The notes under the pieces are model-generated. The model was not told the DNA's origin. It was given only the letters and a program-made list of their open reading frames with translations, and did not search any database. Position numbers and translations under genes: made by a program. A stretch of DNA of 64,000 bases from Paenibacillus rhizophilus (GTDB lineage Bacteria; Bacillota; Bacilli; Paenibacillales; Paenibacillaceae), in assembly GCF_003854965.1 (NCBI RefSeq), contig NZ_RQPI01000001.1, positions 620,001-684,000 of the forward strand, in the 5' to 3' direction. Below, in pieces: positions 8,200-16,515 of the stretch. Positions within the stretch are counted from its first letter, which is position 1; every line of letters starts with the position of its first letter.

Positions 8200-9474
8200 A
8201 TGCGCAATATTAATCTAGCTCCCAGGTGGTATTATGGCTGGACTGTGGTTTCCATTGTTTTTCTAGTGTTGCTGGTTTCGGCGGCCATCAGTTCGATTCC
8301 AAGCGTATTGATGCTGCAATTTGAGGGGGAATTCGGCTGGAGCCGCTCCGCCGTATCCGGCGCGCTGTCCATCCGCATCTTTTTGTACGGATTAATGGGT
8401 CCTTTCTCCGCAGCGCTGATGGCCCGCTTCGGCATCCGCCGCATCATGCTACTGACGTTGAGCTTGCTGACAGTAAGCCTTGCGATGACGTCTTTTATGA
8501 CCGAGCTCTGGCAGTTCATCGCACTGTGGGGGATTGTCATGGGTCTGGCCACCGGAGCGCTGGCCAATGTTCTGGGTGTCACAGTGGCGGGCCGCTGGTT
8601 CGTGAAGCATAGAGGGCTCGTAGTCGGCATTCTTACAGCCAGCGCGGCAACGGGCCAGCTGCTTTTCCTGCCGCTCCTGGCGAAGATTTCGGTCGGTTTG
8701 GGCTGGAGGTTTTCCATTTATACGACCATTGCGGTGCTGCTCATTCTGATTCCGGTGGTTGCGATCTGGATGAGAAATCATCCTTACGATGTCGGTGCTG
8801 CTCCTCTTGGAGAGACGGAGATTTCACCGCCTGCGCAGTTCCGGGGAAATTTGTTCTTAGCTCCGCTGCTTGCGCTGAAAGATGCGATGAAGAGCGGTAC
8901 GTTCTGGCTGCTGGCAGGTACTTTTTTCTTCTGCGGCTTCTCCACCAACGGCTTAATCGGGACCCACCTGATTCCCGCCTGCGGCGACTTTAACATCCCG
9001 GTTGTCATGGCGGCCGGATTGCTCGCATTGATGGGAATGTTCGATATGGCGGGCACGACGCTGTCGGGCTGGCTGTCGGACCGTTTTGACAGCAGATGGC
9101 TGCTGTTCTGGTATTACGGTCTTCGCGGGTTGTCGCTGATCTTCCTCCCTTACGCGCTGAACGGAGGTTACACGCTGATGCTGGTGTTTGCCGTGTTCTA
9201 CGGGCTGGACTGGATCGCAACCGTACCGCCAACGGTCAAACTGACCGCCGATCATTTCGGAAGAGAAAAATCGGGGATGGTGTTCGGCTGGATTCTGGTG
9301 TCCCATCAGCTTGGGGCCTCGGCAGCCGCTTACGGCGCCGGTGTGATGCGGCAATGGCTTGGCAGTTACACCGTTCCTTTTGTTACCGCAGGCTTTCTTT
9401 GCCTGTTCGCCTCCCTATTGGCCATGAGAGTTGTAAAAATGCGCAGTAAATCGGCTGCGACTGTTGAAGCCTGA
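8200..9474 (+). CDS. MFS transporter, monocarboxylate/OFA-like
   Basis: A 424-residue, 12-helix major facilitator. The N-terminal RWYYGWTVVSIVFLVLLVS, the W-S-R-S-A-V sequence after helix 1 (FGWSRSAVSGALSI), and GRWFVKHRGLVVGILTASAATGQL around helix 5 fit the NarK/OFA/MCT-like anion-transporter branch, not the drug exporters. The C-terminal half contains ADHFGREKSGMVFGWILVSHQLGA. The start follows AGGAGTGAAGGG. It is a single-gene unit; the terminator stem includes the stop codon. The substrate is probably a small organic acid but cannot be stated. Confidence 0.8.
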   Translation: MRNINLAPRWYYGWTVVSIVFLVLLVSAAISSIPSVLMLQFEGEFGWSRSAVSGALSIRIFLYGLMGPFSAALMARFGIRRIMLLTLSLLTVSLAMTSFMTELWQFIALWGIVMGLATGALANVLGVTVAGRWFVKHRGLVVGILTASAATGQLLFLPLLAKISVGLGWRFSIYTTIAVLLILIPVVAIWMRNHPYDVGAAPLGETEISPPAQFRGNLFLAPLLALKDAMKSGTFWLLAGTFFFCGFSTNGLIGTHLIPACGDFNIPVVMAAGLLALMGMFDMAGTTLSGWLSDRFDSRWLLFWYYGLRGLSLIFLPYALNGGYTLMLVFAVFYGLDWIATVPPTVKLTADHFGREKSGMVFGWILVSHQLGASAAAYGAGVMRQWLGSYTVPFVTAGFLCLFASLLAMRVVKMRSKSAATVEA

Positions 9475-9490
9475 GCAATCAGGCTTTTTT
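9467..9490 (+). terminator. Intrinsic terminator containing the MFS stop codon
   Basis: AAGCCTGA-GCAA-TCAGGCTT followed by TTTT is a perfect eight-base-pair stem. The TGA stop (9472-9474) lies in the left arm. Confidence 0.85.
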
Positions 9491-9584
9491 ACATTATATG
9501 TAACCTCGTGGACGGCAAACCCCCATATTGACGAAAAATGTCGTGTGATGTTGTTAACTGTTCTTTCCGCTCGAAAGAGAGAAA

Positions 9585-10043
9585 ATGGAAGCGTGTATGA
9601 AAATTATGGTAGAAGGAAGCGATGCGGCAATGATAACCTGGAGGGAATCGTACGAAATAGGAGTGGAGAAAATCGATTGTCAGCACCGTCAATTGCTGGT
9701 CAAGCTGAACGAATTTTTTGATGCCTGCTCGAATCAGCAAGGGCGCGAGAAGATCGAGGAAACACTCAAATTTTTAAAGGATTACACCATTGAGCATTTT
9801 GGCAGTGAAGAAGAATTGATGAACGACATCCACTTCCCGGAGTTATCCGAGCATCAGAAGGAGCACGCCGATTTTGTCAAAACCGTCCTTGAACTGGAAG
9901 AGATGGTGAAGACCAAAGGCGTTTCCGTTCTAACCACGATTAAGCTCAACCGCACTTTAACGGATTGGCTTCTGAGCCATATCAACAAATGCGACCGGCT
10001 GATCGGGGATTACCTGGCCCAGCAGCGCAAAGCGAATGCGTAA
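9585..10043 (+). CDS. Bacteriohemerythrin
   Basis: A four-helix-bundle di-iron oxygen-binding protein. All seven iron ligands are visible: His34 (DCQHRQL), His71 and Glu75 (EHFGSEEE), His90 and His94 (EHQKEH), and His132 and Asp137 (HINKCD). Length (about 137-152) is normal for single-domain bacteriohemerythrin. The start is uncertain: the typical family N-terminus is MITWRESYEIG (ATG at 9630), and ATGs at 9585 and 9597 also precede it with only moderate binding sites. Likely roles are oxygen binding, storage or sensing. It is monocistronic. Confidence 0.9.
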   Translation: MEACMKIMVEGSDAAMITWRESYEIGVEKIDCQHRQLLVKLNEFFDACSNQQGREKIEETLKFLKDYTIEHFGSEEELMNDIHFPELSEHQKEHADFVKTVLELEEMVKTKGVSVLTTIKLNRTLTDWLLSHINKCDRLIGDYLAQQRKANA

Positions 10044-10069
10044 TTACTAATACATAGCAAGGGAATGGA

Positions 10070-10112
10070 GCGGCAGTCAGGGATCGATGAAGTCCCGGGC
10101 TGCCGTTTTTGT
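10070..10112 (+). terminator. Intrinsic terminator after the hemerythrin gene
   Basis: GCGGCAG and GGG pair with CCC and CTGCCGT around ATCGATGAAGT, followed by TTTTT. Confidence 0.75.
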
Positions 10113-10216
10113 GTGCATTCCGACGGTGACCCGAGGTGTGGGTAAAGATGAATCGGGACAAGCACTTGTGATAGAATGTACTGCAAATGAGACTTGAGTT
10201 AAGGGAGACGCACGCC

Positions 10217-11359
10217 ATGAAAAAGCTAAGGCTGATTATTTCCATTGCTGCAGGCATTATTCTGCTCGGTATCGTCAATTTTTATATCGGCTGGCATTTG
10301 TGGATGCTGCTGCGGGAATGGTTCCCGGGGATAGACGGTGGGTTATACTGGTCCGTTTTTCTTATCGTCGCATTTGCCTATTTGATCTGCCGCCTTCCAT
10401 GGCCTGCGGCTTTGCGCCCGATAGGGAGGTTGTTAAAAGTCATCGGATCATATTACTTGGCCTTGATGGAATTCGCCATTATTTTATTGCCTGTGGCCGA
10501 TCTGTTCTACGTGATTTTGTCCCTCGCCGGAGTCGATGTTTCCGGCTATGTTACCGAGGCGGGCGCGGTACTCGTGATGTTGGCGGCGGTTTTTATCCTG
10601 TGGGGCTCCCGAAATGCGTGGAGCACGGTGCTGCGGGTTCACTCTCTTGGGCTGAACAAGCAATTTGAGGGAAATGATGCGCTCAAGATAGCCGTGGCGT
10701 CCGATCTTCATCTTGGCAACATTGTCGGCAATCGGCATTTGAAAAAGATGGTTGACCGGATGAATGCGATGAAACCGGATATTATTTTGCTGGCTGGCGA
10801 TGTGCTTGACGACAGCCTGGAGCCTTTCGTCCGCAACCGGATGAGCGAGCAGCTCGGTAAGCTGAAGGCCCGTTACGGCGTATTCGCCGTGCTGGGGAAC
10901 CATGAGTATTATGGCGGGGATATCAAGAAGTACACGGAGCTGATGAGAGCAATCGGCATCCGCGTGCTACAGGACGAGGTGGCCGAGGCCGCCGGCGTGT
11001 ATATCGTGGGCAGGAAAGACAAGACGGCGGAGAGCATGGACAGCGAAGGGCGCTTAAGCGTCGCCTCCCTGCTGGAAGGCCTTGATTTGTCCCGCCCCGT
11101 CATCATGATGGACCATCAGCCGACAGGCTTTGACGCCGCCGCGGCGGCGGGAGTGGATGTTCTTCTCTCCGGCCACACGCACCGGGGGCAGATCGCTCCC
11201 AATCACTGGATCACGAAACGGTTGTTCGAGCTGGACTGGGGCTATTTGCATAAAGAAAATCTGCATGTGATTGTTTCATCCGGTTTTGGCACATGGGGTC
11301 CGCCCATCCGTCTGGCCAGCCGGTCGGAGATTATCGGACTGTCGCTGAGCACAAGCTGA
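10217..11359 (+). CDS. Membrane-anchored metallophosphoesterase (YkuE-like)
   Basis: A 380-residue protein with four N-terminal membrane helices (about residues 5-140) followed by a calcineurin-like phosphoesterase domain. The metal ligands are clear: Asp163 and His165 (SDLHLG), an Asp in AGDVLDD, Asn228 and His229 (GNHEYY), the His of MDHQPTG, and His320 and His322 (GHTHRG). This layout is that of YkuE-type enzymes. The ATG at 10217 follows AAGGGAGACGCACGCC and is preferred to one ten codons upstream. Possible substrates include lipid-linked pyrophosphates such as those of UDP-DAG-type lipids, but this is family knowledge only. Confidence 0.85.
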   Translation: MKKLRLIISIAAGIILLGIVNFYIGWHLWMLLREWFPGIDGGLYWSVFLIVAFAYLICRLPWPAALRPIGRLLKVIGSYYLALMEFAIILLPVADLFYVILSLAGVDVSGYVTEAGAVLVMLAAVFILWGSRNAWSTVLRVHSLGLNKQFEGNDALKIAVASDLHLGNIVGNRHLKKMVDRMNAMKPDIILLAGDVLDDSLEPFVRNRMSEQLGKLKARYGVFAVLGNHEYYGGDIKKYTELMRAIGIRVLQDEVAEAAGVYIVGRKDKTAESMDSEGRLSVASLLEGLDLSRPVIMMDHQPTGFDAAAAAGVDVLLSGHTHRGQIAPNHWITKRLFELDWGYLHKENLHVIVSSGFGTWGPPIRLASRSEIIGLSLSTS

Positions 11360-11449
11360 GGGACACACCGCCTTGCGGTCATGCATAATTTTCCTCCCTG
11401 ACCGGGAAACTAACCAAGTAATAAAGTAAGGTTAAGGAGAGGATTACCC

Positions 11450-11614
11450 ATGAGTCCCGACAAAAATTTGATCAACACGGTAAAAGATTTGGAGCAGGTC
11501 GCACCGACCTCCCATGAAGCCAATCAGCTACAGGAGGAGAAGAACGACCGGCGTAAGGAAATGCTGCGACGAGACAAGGGATACAAGGAGAATGAGCAAA
11601 ACTCCTACGAGTAA
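11450..11614 (+). CDS. Small charged hypothetical protein, 54 aa
   Basis: A 54-residue, highly polar protein that starts MSPDKNLINTVKDLEQVAPT and is rich in Glu, Lys and Arg toward the end (QEEKNDRRKEMLRRDKGYKE). AAGGAGAGGATTACCC precedes the ATG at good spacing. It is predicted helical and soluble, with no signal sequence. It sits between two unrelated genes and has a terminator 65 bases downstream. Small Glu/Lys/Gln-rich proteins of this kind are common in sporulating Bacillota, but I do not recognise a family. Confidence 0.6.
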   Translation: MSPDKNLINTVKDLEQVAPTSHEANQLQEEKNDRRKEMLRRDKGYKENEQNSYE

Positions 11615-11678
11615 GACGGCTTTTCGGGAGTGATAAGCTTCCGGCAGGCAAGACCAAAGCGAAGTCCGCTTCACTTTC

Positions 11679-11708
11679 AAGGGGCACCGAATTCGGTGTC
11701 CCTTTTTT
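11679..11708 (+). terminator. Intrinsic terminator after the 54-aa gene
   Basis: GGGGCACCGA and TCGGTGTCCC form a near-perfect stem with a tiny loop, followed by TTTTTT. Confidence 0.85.
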
Positions 11709-11851
11709 GGATGAAATGCTGATTCGGCGCCTGGGTAATCCGGGAGGTCTTTTCGTTTTTTGATTACTTTTGAATCAAGGGGGTAATTAAAAAAAGGTAA
11801 TCAATTAAAGCCTTACGGGGCAATACAAACGCAAGAAGGAGCGGAAACCAT

Positions 11852-12637
11852 ATGAACAGAATTCAGGACAAGGTCGCAATTGTGACGGGAGCAGCTTCCG
11901 GGATTGGCAAAGCCGCTGCCGTTCGTTTGGCGGCCGAAGGCGCAAAAGTCAGTCTCATCGACAAGAACGAACAGACGATCACCCAGACCGAAGCGGAGAT
12001 CAAGAACGCGGGCGGGGAAGCGGTCAGCTTTATCGCCGATACTTCCAACCCCGAAGAAATCGGCCGGGCAGTCAAAGCTACAGTGGAGCAGTGGGGCACC
12101 ATCGATACCGTATTTGCCAATGCGGGAGCTCTGGGGATGGCGTCCCCGATTGAGTATTTTCCTTCGGAAGAATGGGCCGGAACGATTTCGAATAACGTAA
12201 TCGGGACCTTTGAGACGGTGAAGCAGGCTATTCCTTATATGAAAGAAAAAGGCGGCTCCATTACCGTGACCAGCTCGGTCAGCGGCAGCCGGCAGTTCGC
12301 CCAGCCGGGTTTTTCGGCTTACAGCACCTCCAAGGCGGCGGTTGCCGTATTCGCCGAGATGGCGGCGCTGGAGCTGGCCCAGTACAAAATCCGCGTAAAC
12401 GCCGTCTGCCCGGGTATCATCGAAACGAATATTTTTGATTCCCAGAAGAAATCCGAGCATCTGGATGAAATCAAATATCCGTTTGACATCCCGCAGGACG
12501 GCGTTCCGCTGACGCACGCTCCCGGGAAGCCGGAGGAGGTTGCGAATCTGGTGCTTTTCCTCGCAAGCGAAGAAGCTTCCCACATTACGGGCACCAAAGT
12601 GTTCGTTGACGGCGCGGAGACGCTGATCAAAGGCTAA
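11852..12637 (+). CDS. Short-chain dehydrogenase/reductase (SDR)
   Basis: A classical SDR of 261 residues: the NAD(P)-binding TGAASGIG near residue 13, NAGALG near 90, the catalytic Ser in TSSVSGS, the Tyr and Lys in YSTSKAA, and the PGIIETNIF loop. Aspartate in SLIDKN at the end of beta-2 favours NAD(H). The start follows AGAAGGAGCGGAAACC. It has its own terminator. A TTGATT...AATCAA inverted repeat lies about 90 bases upstream (11758 region) and may be a regulator site. The substrate is unknown. Confidence 0.88.
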   Translation: MNRIQDKVAIVTGAASGIGKAAAVRLAAEGAKVSLIDKNEQTITQTEAEIKNAGGEAVSFIADTSNPEEIGRAVKATVEQWGTIDTVFANAGALGMASPIEYFPSEEWAGTISNNVIGTFETVKQAIPYMKEKGGSITVTSSVSGSRQFAQPGFSAYSTSKAAVAVFAEMAALELAQYKIRVNAVCPGIIETNIFDSQKKSEHLDEIKYPFDIPQDGVPLTHAPGKPEEVANLVLFLASEEASHITGTKVFVDGAETLIKG

Positions 12638-12687
12638 GGCCTCTGGCCGGTCCTTCAAGGAAACGGCCTCATTCCATCCGCAGTTTT

Positions 12688-12727
12688 AAAAGCACATTCT
12701 GCCGCAAGCGCAGGGTGTGCTTTTTTG
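12688..12727 (+). terminator. Intrinsic terminator after the SDR gene
   Basis: AAGCACA and TCTGC pair with GCAGG and TGTGCTT around CGCAAGC, followed by TTTTTT. Confidence 0.8.
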
Positions 12728-12769
12728 CCGTGTGAAGATCCAGTTATTTGAAAAAAAGGGGAAATGACG

Positions 12770-12800
12770 TTGACAACAAAGAATATAATGTATATATAAT
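12770..12800 (+). promoter_or_regulatory. Promoter of the ytrA-like ABC operon
   Basis: TTGACA at 12770-12775 pairs with TATATA (17-base spacer) or TATAAT (19-base spacer). The -10 lies inside the operator described next. Confidence 0.6.
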
Positions 12801-12809
12801 ATATATACA
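12789..12809 (+). promoter_or_regulatory. Perfect GntR/YtrA-type operator over the -10
   Basis: Arms TGTATATATA and TATATATACA flank a single A, giving a perfect 21-base palindrome. GntR proteins of the YtrA subfamily bind such TGTATA-type sites, and this one covers the -10 of the operon that begins with the ytrA-like gene, so autorepression is the natural reading. Confidence 0.65.
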
Positions 12810-12837
12810 ATATTGACAGCGCAGCAGAATGGGGTGA

Positions 12838-13221
12838 ATGATGAACATCATTTTATCGAACTCATCGGGAGAACCGATATATGCGCAGATTGTAAGCCAG
12901 ATCCGGCAGTTGATTTTACAGGGCGAACTGGTCTCGGGGTCCCCCCTGCCTTCGATCCGCCAATTGGCCAAGGATTTGCAGATCAGCGTTATTACGACAA
13001 AACGCGCATACGAGGAATTAGAGCGGGAAGGTCTTGTCAATTCTCTGGTGGGAAAAGGCTCCTTTGTGTCCGGCATGAATCAGCAGTATATCCGTGAACA
13101 GCGATACCGGCTCTTGGAGGAAAAGATGAAAGAAGTATTGGAAGAGAGCAGACTTCTTGGGATTGGGTTTGCGGAAATGGTTGACATATTCAGGACGCTT
13201 GGTGAGGAGGAGCAAGGATGA
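12838..13221 (+). CDS. GntR family regulator, YtrA subfamily
   Basis: A 127-residue regulator: a GntR winged helix-turn-helix (PIYAQIVSQIRQLILQGELVSG, PSIRQLAKDLQISVITTKRAYEELEREG) plus a short two-helix C-terminal dimerisation segment, the YtrA layout with no ligand domain. Tandem ATGs at 12838 and 12841 follow GGGGTG; either could be used. Its stop overlaps the ABC ATPase start (ATGA). Members typically repress their own ABC operon and are relieved by cell-envelope antibiotics. The palindrome at 12789-12809 is its probable operator. Confidence 0.88.
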   Translation: MMNIILSNSSGEPIYAQIVSQIRQLILQGELVSGSPLPSIRQLAKDLQISVITTKRAYEELEREGLVNSLVGKGSFVSGMNQQYIREQRYRLLEEKMKEVLEESRLLGIGFAEMVDIFRTLGEEEQG

Positions 13222-14084
13222 GCAATGTGGTAGAGATTCGAGGAGTTTCCAAGTCTTTTGAACAGTTTTCGCTGGATCAGGTGCAGTTTGAAGTGAAAAA
13301 AGGGTTTATCACCGGATTGATCGGACCCAACGGCGCGGGAAAGAGTACAATGATCAAGATTATGATGGATATGGTGCGTCCGAGCGGCGGGGAGGTCCGA
13401 ATATTCGGCAGCTCACTTACGGAAGATCCGGGATTGAAGGAACGCATCGGATACGTCTCGGATGAGAATTATTACTACGAGAATATGACTCTTAGGAATA
13501 TGCGGAAAATGATCGCCCCCTTTTATAAAAATTGGGATAATGCAGCCTTTACCCGGTATCTGGAAATGTTCGAGCTGTCCGAAAAATCCAAGATCAAGAA
13601 CCTGTCGAGAGGAATGAAGATGAAGTTCTCGCTTGCAGTGGCACTGTCCCACCATGCGGAACTGCTGCTTATGGACGAACCGACCGCAGGCCTTGATCCC
13701 GTCTTCCGCAGGGAGCTGCTGGATCTGCTCGGGGAGGAGATTCTGGATGAGAACAAGTCGATCGTCTTCTCTACTCACATTACGAATGATCTGGACCGGA
13801 TCGCGGACTATATCATTTTTATGAACCGGGGGAAAGTCGTCTTCAGCGACAGCAAGGACGAAGTGCTGGAACGGTATGTCATGGTCAAGGGCGGACGCGA
13901 ACTGCTCGACATGGATGTGCGTCAAGTTTTCGTCGGGATAAGGGAAGGGGCTCACGGGTTCGAAGCCTTGGCGCCGGACCGCCGGGAAGCGGAGCGGGTT
14001 TTTCAGGGAATCGCGCTGCTCGAAACGCCGACGCTTGAGGATATTATGTATTTCACTGTAAAAGGAGGCAAGGCTCATGTCTAA
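13218..14084 (+). CDS. ABC transporter ATP-binding protein
   Basis: A 288-residue ATPase with Walker A GPNGAGKST (near residue 38), Q-loop region YVSDENYYYENMT, the signature LSRGMKMKF, Walker B LLLMDEPTAGLDP and the H-loop STHI. The C-terminal 60 residues are the accessory segment seen in YtrB/YhcG-type ATPases. The degenerate signature (LSRGM instead of LSGGQ) is normal for this subgroup. It is coupled on both sides: four bases overlap with the regulator and eight with the permease. Confidence 0.9.
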   Translation: MSNVVEIRGVSKSFEQFSLDQVQFEVKKGFITGLIGPNGAGKSTMIKIMMDMVRPSGGEVRIFGSSLTEDPGLKERIGYVSDENYYYENMTLRNMRKMIAPFYKNWDNAAFTRYLEMFELSEKSKIKNLSRGMKMKFSLAVALSHHAELLLMDEPTAGLDPVFRRELLDLLGEEILDENKSIVFSTHITNDLDRIADYIIFMNRGKVVFSDSKDEVLERYVMVKGGRELLDMDVRQVFVGIREGAHGFEALAPDRREAERVFQGIALLETPTLEDIMYFTVKGGKAHV

Positions 14085-14727
14085 TCTCGTTTCCTTGATC
14101 CGTAAAGATTTTATGCTGTCGAGAAATTTTCTGCTGTTTGGCGTCCCTTATCTCCTTTTAATATTCATTATGAATACGAAAAGCACCCCGTTCGGCGTGA
14201 GTCTGTTTGTAACTTTCCCCGCCATGATGATGCTCCTTACCTCCTGCCTGCAGGATATCCGAAATGTGAATATAAGGTTCTCGGTCAGTTTGCCTGTGCA
14301 CCGCAGATTGATCGTGGCCTCTAAGTATGTATCGGTTCTGCCGTTTATCTTGATTGGGGCAGCTTTTGCTCTGGTATTAAGTCTGGTGCTGCAGCGGCTG
14401 GGATATGACATCCTAAATTTGAATTGGAGAGTGCTGGGGGTCTCGATTCTGCTGGTGCCTCTGACCGCCTCGATTTACCTGCCCCTGTATTATTGGCTCG
14501 GGCCCAAGGGAGCCCAATATGTGAATACCGTGTTCTTTTTGGTCATCTTCTTCGGCATGAATAATCTGGGAGACATCATTAGTGCGATTCCTGGGCTGAA
14601 AAGCTTTATTCTGGACAATGCGGATATGGGTCTTGAAAAATGGCTGCTCGGAGGTGCCGTCTACATCGTATTTATCGCGGCTTCTTACCTTGTCTCTCTG
14701 CGTCTGTTCACCAGCCGGGATTTATAG
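14077..14727 (+). CDS. ABC-2 type permease
   Basis: A 216-residue membrane protein with six hydrophobic segments, starting LVSLIRKDFMLSRNFLLFG, a typical ABC-2 permease N-terminus in which an amphipathic helix precedes helix 1. The conserved charged CLQDIRNVNIRFSVSLPVHRR loop after helix 2 fits the ABC2_membrane_5 family. With the ATPase it forms an exporter of unknown substrate. It is the last gene of the ytrA-like operon. No strong terminator is seen behind it. Confidence 0.82.
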   Translation: MSNLVSLIRKDFMLSRNFLLFGVPYLLLIFIMNTKSTPFGVSLFVTFPAMMMLLTSCLQDIRNVNIRFSVSLPVHRRLIVASKYVSVLPFILIGAAFALVLSLVLQRLGYDILNLNWRVLGVSILLVPLTASIYLPLYYWLGPKGAQYVNTVFFLVIFFGMNNLGDIISAIPGLKSFILDNADMGLEKWLLGGAVYIVFIAASYLVSLRLFTSRDL

Positions 14728-14815
14728 TTTCCTGGTTGATCTCCGTCCTGGCGGTTAAATACGAAATAGCAGGCCAACCGTTGGGACATATTAGGAGATG
14801 AAGGAGGAACGCCAG

Positions 14816-15859
14816 ATGAGTGTGAGAATATCCAAAGGAAAATACGACCGATTAATCAAGCTGTCCAATGAACAGGGGTTGTTTGTGGCGACGGCCATCG
14901 ATCAGCGGGGGTCGCTCAAGAAATCGCTTGGACGCGCTCTCGGAGGCGAAGCGGACGGACGGCATGTCGCCGAATTCAAAAGACTGGTGTCCGAAGAGCT
15001 GACGCCATACTCCAGCGCAATCCTGCTCGACCCGGAGTACGGCTGGGATGCGGCGGCGGTCCGGCATAAGGATACCGGGCTGCTGATCGCATATGAGGAA
15101 ACGGGCTATGACGCTGCGGAAAAAGGACGCCTGCCGGATCTGCTGCCCGAATGGTCGGTGCGTCGCTATGCGGAAAAAGGCGTCGATGCCATCAAAATCC
15201 TGATGTATTACGATCCGGACGACGATGAGAAGATTAACACGATTAAACATGCCTTTATCGAACGGGTCGGAGCCGAGTGTGAGTCTATCGATATCCCTTT
15301 TTTCTTCGAGGCCGTCACGTACAGCGATACCCTCACGGATTCCGCCGGAGCGGAATTTGCCAAGGCCAAGCCGGAAAAGGTGAAAAAATACATGCAGGAA
15401 TTCACCAAGCCGCAGTACAAGATCGACGTGCTGAAAGTGGAGGTTCCGATTAACCTGAAGTATGTCGCGGGCACCCGGGCCAACGCGGGCGGCGAAGCCG
15501 TGTATACGCGAGAAGAGGCGATTGCGCATTTCAAGGATACGGCGGATCTGACGACCGTTCCGTTTATATATTTGAGCGCGGGCGTGACGAATGAAACGTT
15601 CATCGAGACGCTGGAGCTGGCCGGTGAAGCCGAAGTTCCTTTCTCGGGCGTGCTGTGCGGACGGGCAACCTGGCAGGACGGTGTCGAGATCTACGGCAAG
15701 CATGGAGCCGAAGCGCTGCGGGCATGGCTGAAGGGAGAAGGCGTACGGCGGATGATCCGTCTGGGTGAAATTTTGTCGAAGGCCGCGACCCCCTGGTGGG
15801 ATTTCTATGGCGGCAAGAACAAGATCGAGGTTGTGGAACGGGAAAAAACAGGGGTTTAA
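14816..15859 (+). CDS. Tagatose 1,6-diphosphate aldolase family (LacD-like)
   Basis: A class I aldolase-like protein of 347 residues. VATAIDQRGSLKKSL near residue 25, AILLDPEYGWDA near 68, DAIKILMYYDPDD near 125 and the Schiff-base region DVLKVEVPINLKY (Lys near 205) match LacD/tagatose-bisphosphate aldolases, which cleave the sugar into dihydroxyacetone phosphate and glyceraldehyde 3-phosphate. The start at 14816 has AAGGAGG eight bases upstream; an ATG six codons earlier lies before that site. No other lac/tagatose genes are adjacent, so the true substrate may be a related sugar phosphate. Confidence 0.85.
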   Translation: MSVRISKGKYDRLIKLSNEQGLFVATAIDQRGSLKKSLGRALGGEADGRHVAEFKRLVSEELTPYSSAILLDPEYGWDAAAVRHKDTGLLIAYEETGYDAAEKGRLPDLLPEWSVRRYAEKGVDAIKILMYYDPDDDEKINTIKHAFIERVGAECESIDIPFFFEAVTYSDTLTDSAGAEFAKAKPEKVKKYMQEFTKPQYKIDVLKVEVPINLKYVAGTRANAGGEAVYTREEAIAHFKDTADLTTVPFIYLSAGVTNETFIETLELAGEAEVPFSGVLCGRATWQDGVEIYGKHGAEALRAWLKGEGVRRMIRLGEILSKAATPWWDFYGGKNKIEVVEREKTGV

Positions 15860-15871
15860 CCTTGAATACGG

Positions 15872-15912
15872 ACGGCTTCACGGACGTGTTTCGTCTGTTG
15901 AGGCCGTTTTTG
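15872..15912 (+). terminator. Intrinsic terminator after the aldolase gene
   Basis: ACGGC-TTCA-GGACG pairs with CGTCTGTTGA-GGCCGT around TGTTT, followed by TTTTG. Confidence 0.75.
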
Positions 15913-15961
15913 TATTGCATGGAATACGCTCACACATTTTACAGAACTTGAAATCCTTCTG

Positions 15962-15992
15962 TTGACTTCAAGTGCACTCGAAGGTGTATGAT
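15962..15992 (+). promoter_or_regulatory. MerR-type promoter with 19-base spacer
   Basis: TTGACT and TATGAT are separated by 19 bases, the over-long spacer that MerR proteins correct. An imperfect dyad (CTTCAAGTG/CACTCGAAG) fills the spacer. It drives the MerR gene at 16034. Confidence 0.7.
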
Positions 15993-16033
15993 GAAAGCGA
16001 AATAGAGTCCGGAAGCGGAAAGGAGGTACGCGG

Positions 16034-16420
16034 ATGGCCTTAACCATCAAGGAAGCTGCCGAACATACGGGTCTTACCGTCCATACCCTGAGGTATTATG
16101 AGCAGGAAGGACTCTTAAAGGCGCTTAAACGGGATGAGCGGGGAAATCGGCTGTTTGAGCCGGAGGATCTGGACTGGCTGTATTTTATCCGCTGCTTGCG
16201 GGACACCGGAATGCCTGTGGCCAAGGTGAAGCATTTTGCCGAGCTGGCTTTTAAGGGCGACCACACCATGAGGGAACGGCTGCAAATTCTGCAGGACCAC
16301 AAGCGCTCGACGGAGCGAAAGGTGGAGGAAATGAACTCGTTTTTGGAGAAAATTACGCACAAGACGGTATGGTACGAAAATTTGGTCCGTGAAAGGGAAC
16401 AAGCGGCTGAAAAAGTATGA
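16034..16420 (+). CDS. MerR family regulator, AdhR-like
   Basis: A 128-residue MerR-type activator with the winged helix-turn-helix (TIKEAAEHTGLTVHTLRYYEQEGLL) and a long dimerisation helix (RLQILQDHKRSTERKVEEMNSFLEKITHKT). The HTLRYYE and WLYFIRCLRDTGMPVAKVKHF pattern matches AdhR-type regulators, which respond to reactive aldehydes and electrophiles. It sits behind a typical MerR promoter and in front of an aldo/keto reductase, the sort of detoxifying target such regulators activate. AGGAGGTACGCGG precedes the ATG. Confidence 0.85.
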   Translation: MALTIKEAAEHTGLTVHTLRYYEQEGLLKALKRDERGNRLFEPEDLDWLYFIRCLRDTGMPVAKVKHFAELAFKGDHTMRERLQILQDHKRSTERKVEEMNSFLEKITHKTVWYENLVREREQAAEKV

Positions 16421-16435
16421 TCGCGCGGCATTATA

Positions 16436-16451
16436 TGTGAAAAATATCACA
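16436..16451 (+). promoter_or_regulatory. Rex- or Fnr-like operator candidate
   Basis: TGTGA-AAAATA-TCACA is a perfect five-base dyad with a six-base spacer. It matches the Bacillus Fnr consensus TGTGA-N6-TCACA and is close to Rex sites (TTGTGA-N6-TCACAA). It lies 65 bases before the aldo/keto reductase start. Which regulator binds is open. Confidence 0.45.
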
Positions 16452-16515
16452 TCATTTCATTTTGGCAAGCCTGCAGCCGCTAATCACTACTATTTTGATT
16501 AGGAGGAATTTATCC

